The notes below the pieces were generated by a model that saw nothing but the letters and a program-made list of their open reading frames with translations, searched no databases and was not told where the DNA came from. Shown here piece after piece: positions 52,612 to 54,058 of a stretch of DNA of 54,058 nt. Both the position numbers and the translations under genes were made by a program. Origin of the DNA: Hyphomicrobiales bacterium (GTDB lineage: Bacteria > Pseudomonadota > Alphaproteobacteria > Rhizobiales > Beijerinckiaceae); the NCBI GenBank assembly GCA_900470775.1, contig UCBZ01000035.1:1-54058 (forward strand), in the 5' to 3' direction. Position 1 is the stretch's first letter. The number at the start of each line of letters is the position of its first letter.

Positions 52612-53858
52612 GCGCCTCGCCGGAGGCGAGACCTGCCGCGAGCGAGCCGGCTGGACCCTACTGGGGGACCGTGCTGGTCACGATGGTCGCCGTGCAGATG
52701 GCGACCGCGTTTCTCTCGCGCATTCCACCCACATTGGCGCCCGCGCTCGCCGCCGAGCGCGGCTGGTCGGATGCGGTGGTGGGATATCTCGCCAGCATGA
52801 ATACGCTGGGATCAATCCTGTTTCTGGCGCTCGGCGCGCGGATCCTGCGCCGACTCGGCTCTGTGCGCTCGCTGCAGGTCGGCCTCGTGCTCGGCATCCT
52901 TGGGTTGACGCTGCTGTTGCCGCCCTTCTCGACCATGGCTGCGATGGCATCTCTCCTGATCGGGCTCGGCTACGGCCCATCCTCGCCGGCCGGCAATGAC
53001 GTACTTCACAGGACAGCCCCGCCGCGGCGTCGGGCCGTGATCTTCTCGATCAAGCAGGCAGGCGTGCCGTTGGGCGGGATCATCGCCGGGCTTGTCCTGC
53101 CACCAATCGTCGCGGCCTTCGGCTGGCGGATAGCGCTGCTCGTCTCGGGACTGTTCGTTCTGGCGATCATTTTAGCCGTGCAGCCGATGCGCAAAGACCT
53201 CGATGCCGGGCGGAACCGGAACCTGACCCTGACGCTGCGTGCGCTCTTTGCGCCCGCCAATCTCCTCTCGTCACTCTCGGCCGTCACCGCATCGGCCTCG
53301 CTCTTCCGGCTTGCAGCGGCCGGCGCGTGCCTCGCGGTCGGCCAGGGCATCTGGTTTGCCTACCTGATGACCTTTGCGGTCTCCGTCCTGGGCTACGACC
53401 TCAAAGCCGCCGGCGTCGCCTTTGCAATCATGCAGGCCACGAGTGTCGTCGGCCGGATCCTCCTCGGCTGGCTCGCCGACCGGTATGGCTCGCCGCGGCG
53501 GCTGCTGAGCCTGATCGGTCTTGCGTCCGGGTTGGCATCGCTCGCTATGGCCTTCGTCGGACCCGGCTGGGCCTTTTCCGCCTTCTGTGCGCTGGCCGCG
53601 GTCGCCGGCATCAGCGTATCCAGCTGGAACGGAGTTCAGCTCTCGGAGGTGGCCCGCGCTTGCCCGTCCCATCTGGTGCGGGAGGCATCTGCCGGCGCAA
53701 CCCTGATTATCTTTCTCGGTTATGTTCTCGCACCGGCCGCCTTCGCCCTGCTGTTGACGCTGACGGAGCGCTTCGACATCGGATTTCTGGTTTGCGCCTG
53801 CTCAGGCGTCGCGTGTTTCGCGATCATGCAGCGGCCTAAGCGCCCTTCGAGATCATGA
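52608..53858 (+). CDS. MFS transporter
   Basis: A 416-residue major-facilitator protein with about 12 hydrophobic segments. The inter-segment loop LASMNTLGSILFLALGARIL, IKQAGVPLGGIIAGLVLPPI and the central charged loop RKDLDAGRNRNLTL are typical. The GTG start overlaps the DppF-type stop (GTGA), so it is translationally coupled to the importer. It could export a product or import a second form of the substrate. There is no family assignment beyond MFS. Confidence 0.88.
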   Translation: MSASPEARPAASEPAGPYWGTVLVTMVAVQMATAFLSRIPPTLAPALAAERGWSDAVVGYLASMNTLGSILFLALGARILRRLGSVRSLQVGLVLGILGLTLLLPPFSTMAAMASLLIGLGYGPSSPAGNDVLHRTAPPRRRAVIFSIKQAGVPLGGIIAGLVLPPIVAAFGWRIALLVSGLFVLAIILAVQPMRKDLDAGRNRNLTLTLRALFAPANLLSSLSAVTASASLFRLAAAGACLAVGQGIWFAYLMTFAVSVLGYDLKAAGVAFAIMQATSVVGRILLGWLADRYGSPRRLLSLIGLASGLASLAMAFVGPGWAFSAFCALAAVAGISVSSWNGVQLSEVARACPSHLVREASAGATLIIFLGYVLAPAAFALLLTLTERFDIGFLVCACSGVACFAIMQRPKRPSRS

Positions 53859-54058
53859 CCATCGACGACGGTCTCCACTTCCGTCGTCCAGAACCAACCG
53901 CGATCCCTTTCGAAGGCCAACCTAGAACTTGGAACGCGGAGCCCCGCCCGTCAAAATGCTAGACCTGCACCTTCACCCTGCAACCTGCCCCTGGCTAGGC
54001 AGCAGGTCCTGAAGCAGACGTTTGCAACAGCAGCTATGGGCGGATACCGTTGAAAAAG
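53859..54058. other. Intergenic end of window with dispersed-repeat piece
   Basis: No gene is supportable. The last 55 bases (GAAGCAGACGTTTGC, TATGGGCGG near 54013-54042) resemble the dispersed intergenic repeat seen at 18307-18390. No clear terminator follows the MFS gene. Confidence 0.4.

Overview
This window is high-GC chromosomal or large-replicon DNA from an alphaproteobacterium, most likely of the order Hyphomicrobiales (Rhizobiales; a Bosea/Methylobacterium-like background is a guess from gene content and codon style, not from a marker gene). It holds no rRNA, tRNA, CRISPR or phage genes. It is an accessory catabolic region: regulators sit next to short operons of oxidoreductases, lactonase/dehydratase-type enzymes and ABC importers, with insertion-sequence debris at the left edge.

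Layout. (1) 1-2040: remnants of an IS5-family and an IS3-family transposase, then an intact IS110-family (IS1111-like) element bounded by 15-bp perfect inverted repeats, with a roughly 240-bp non-coding end where a bridge RNA would be expected. (2) 2105-6925: LysR regulator, then an SDR, a frameshifted cyclophilin-like gene, a cupin, an ABM-domain protein, a double CMD-domain protein and a flavodoxin-fold reductase; five of these carry export signals. (3) 7023-15975: HxlR pseudogene, DJ-1/PfpI protein, a PaoABC-like molybdenum aldehyde oxidoreductase (2Fe-2S, FAD/4Fe-4S and Mo subunits), a SnoaL-like protein, two LysR regulators, an aldo/keto reductase and a YciI-like protein. (4) 16325-18247: an IS3 remnant, a LysE-type exporter and an EamA transporter with a strongly histidine-rich tail. 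(5) 18412-29678: a ten-gene minus-strand operon for uptake and non-phosphorylating breakdown of a sugar or sugar acid: DapA-family lyase, enolase-superfamily dehydratase, four-gene sugar ABC importer, extended SDR, an IclR-SMP-30 fusion, an SDR and a FAD-linked 2-hydroxyacid dehydrogenase. A promoter and a palindromic operator candidate precede it. (6) 30207-39486: minus-strand genes for an SDR, a Gal80-like protein, a DsrE protein, a Tat-exported metallo-beta-lactamase-fold hydrolase, an alpha/beta hydrolase, a tautomerase and a quinone oxidoreductase, with a 956-residue winged-helix/NTPase/TPR regulator upstream and a tandem 10-bp repeat between that regulator and the cluster. (7) 39704-53858: an IclR regulator divergent from an 11-gene operon: SDR, PuuE/cyclic-imide-hydrolase-like deacetylase-fold enzyme, HyuA, HyuB, SDR, a five-gene oligopeptide-type ABC importer and an MFS transporter.

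How the genes work together (inference). Region 5 fits import of a sugar, oxidation to a lactone, lactone opening by the SMP-30 domain, dehydration to a 2-keto-3-deoxy acid and processing by the DapA-family enzyme, with the lactonase physically joined to a likely regulator. Region 7 fits import and ATP-dependent opening of a cyclic amide or imide. The most notable leads are the IclR-SMP-30 fusion, the imide/hydantoin operon, the IS1111-like element with its candidate bridge RNA, the Gal80-like protein lacking the catalytic lysine, and the tandem repeat beside the large winged-helix regulator.
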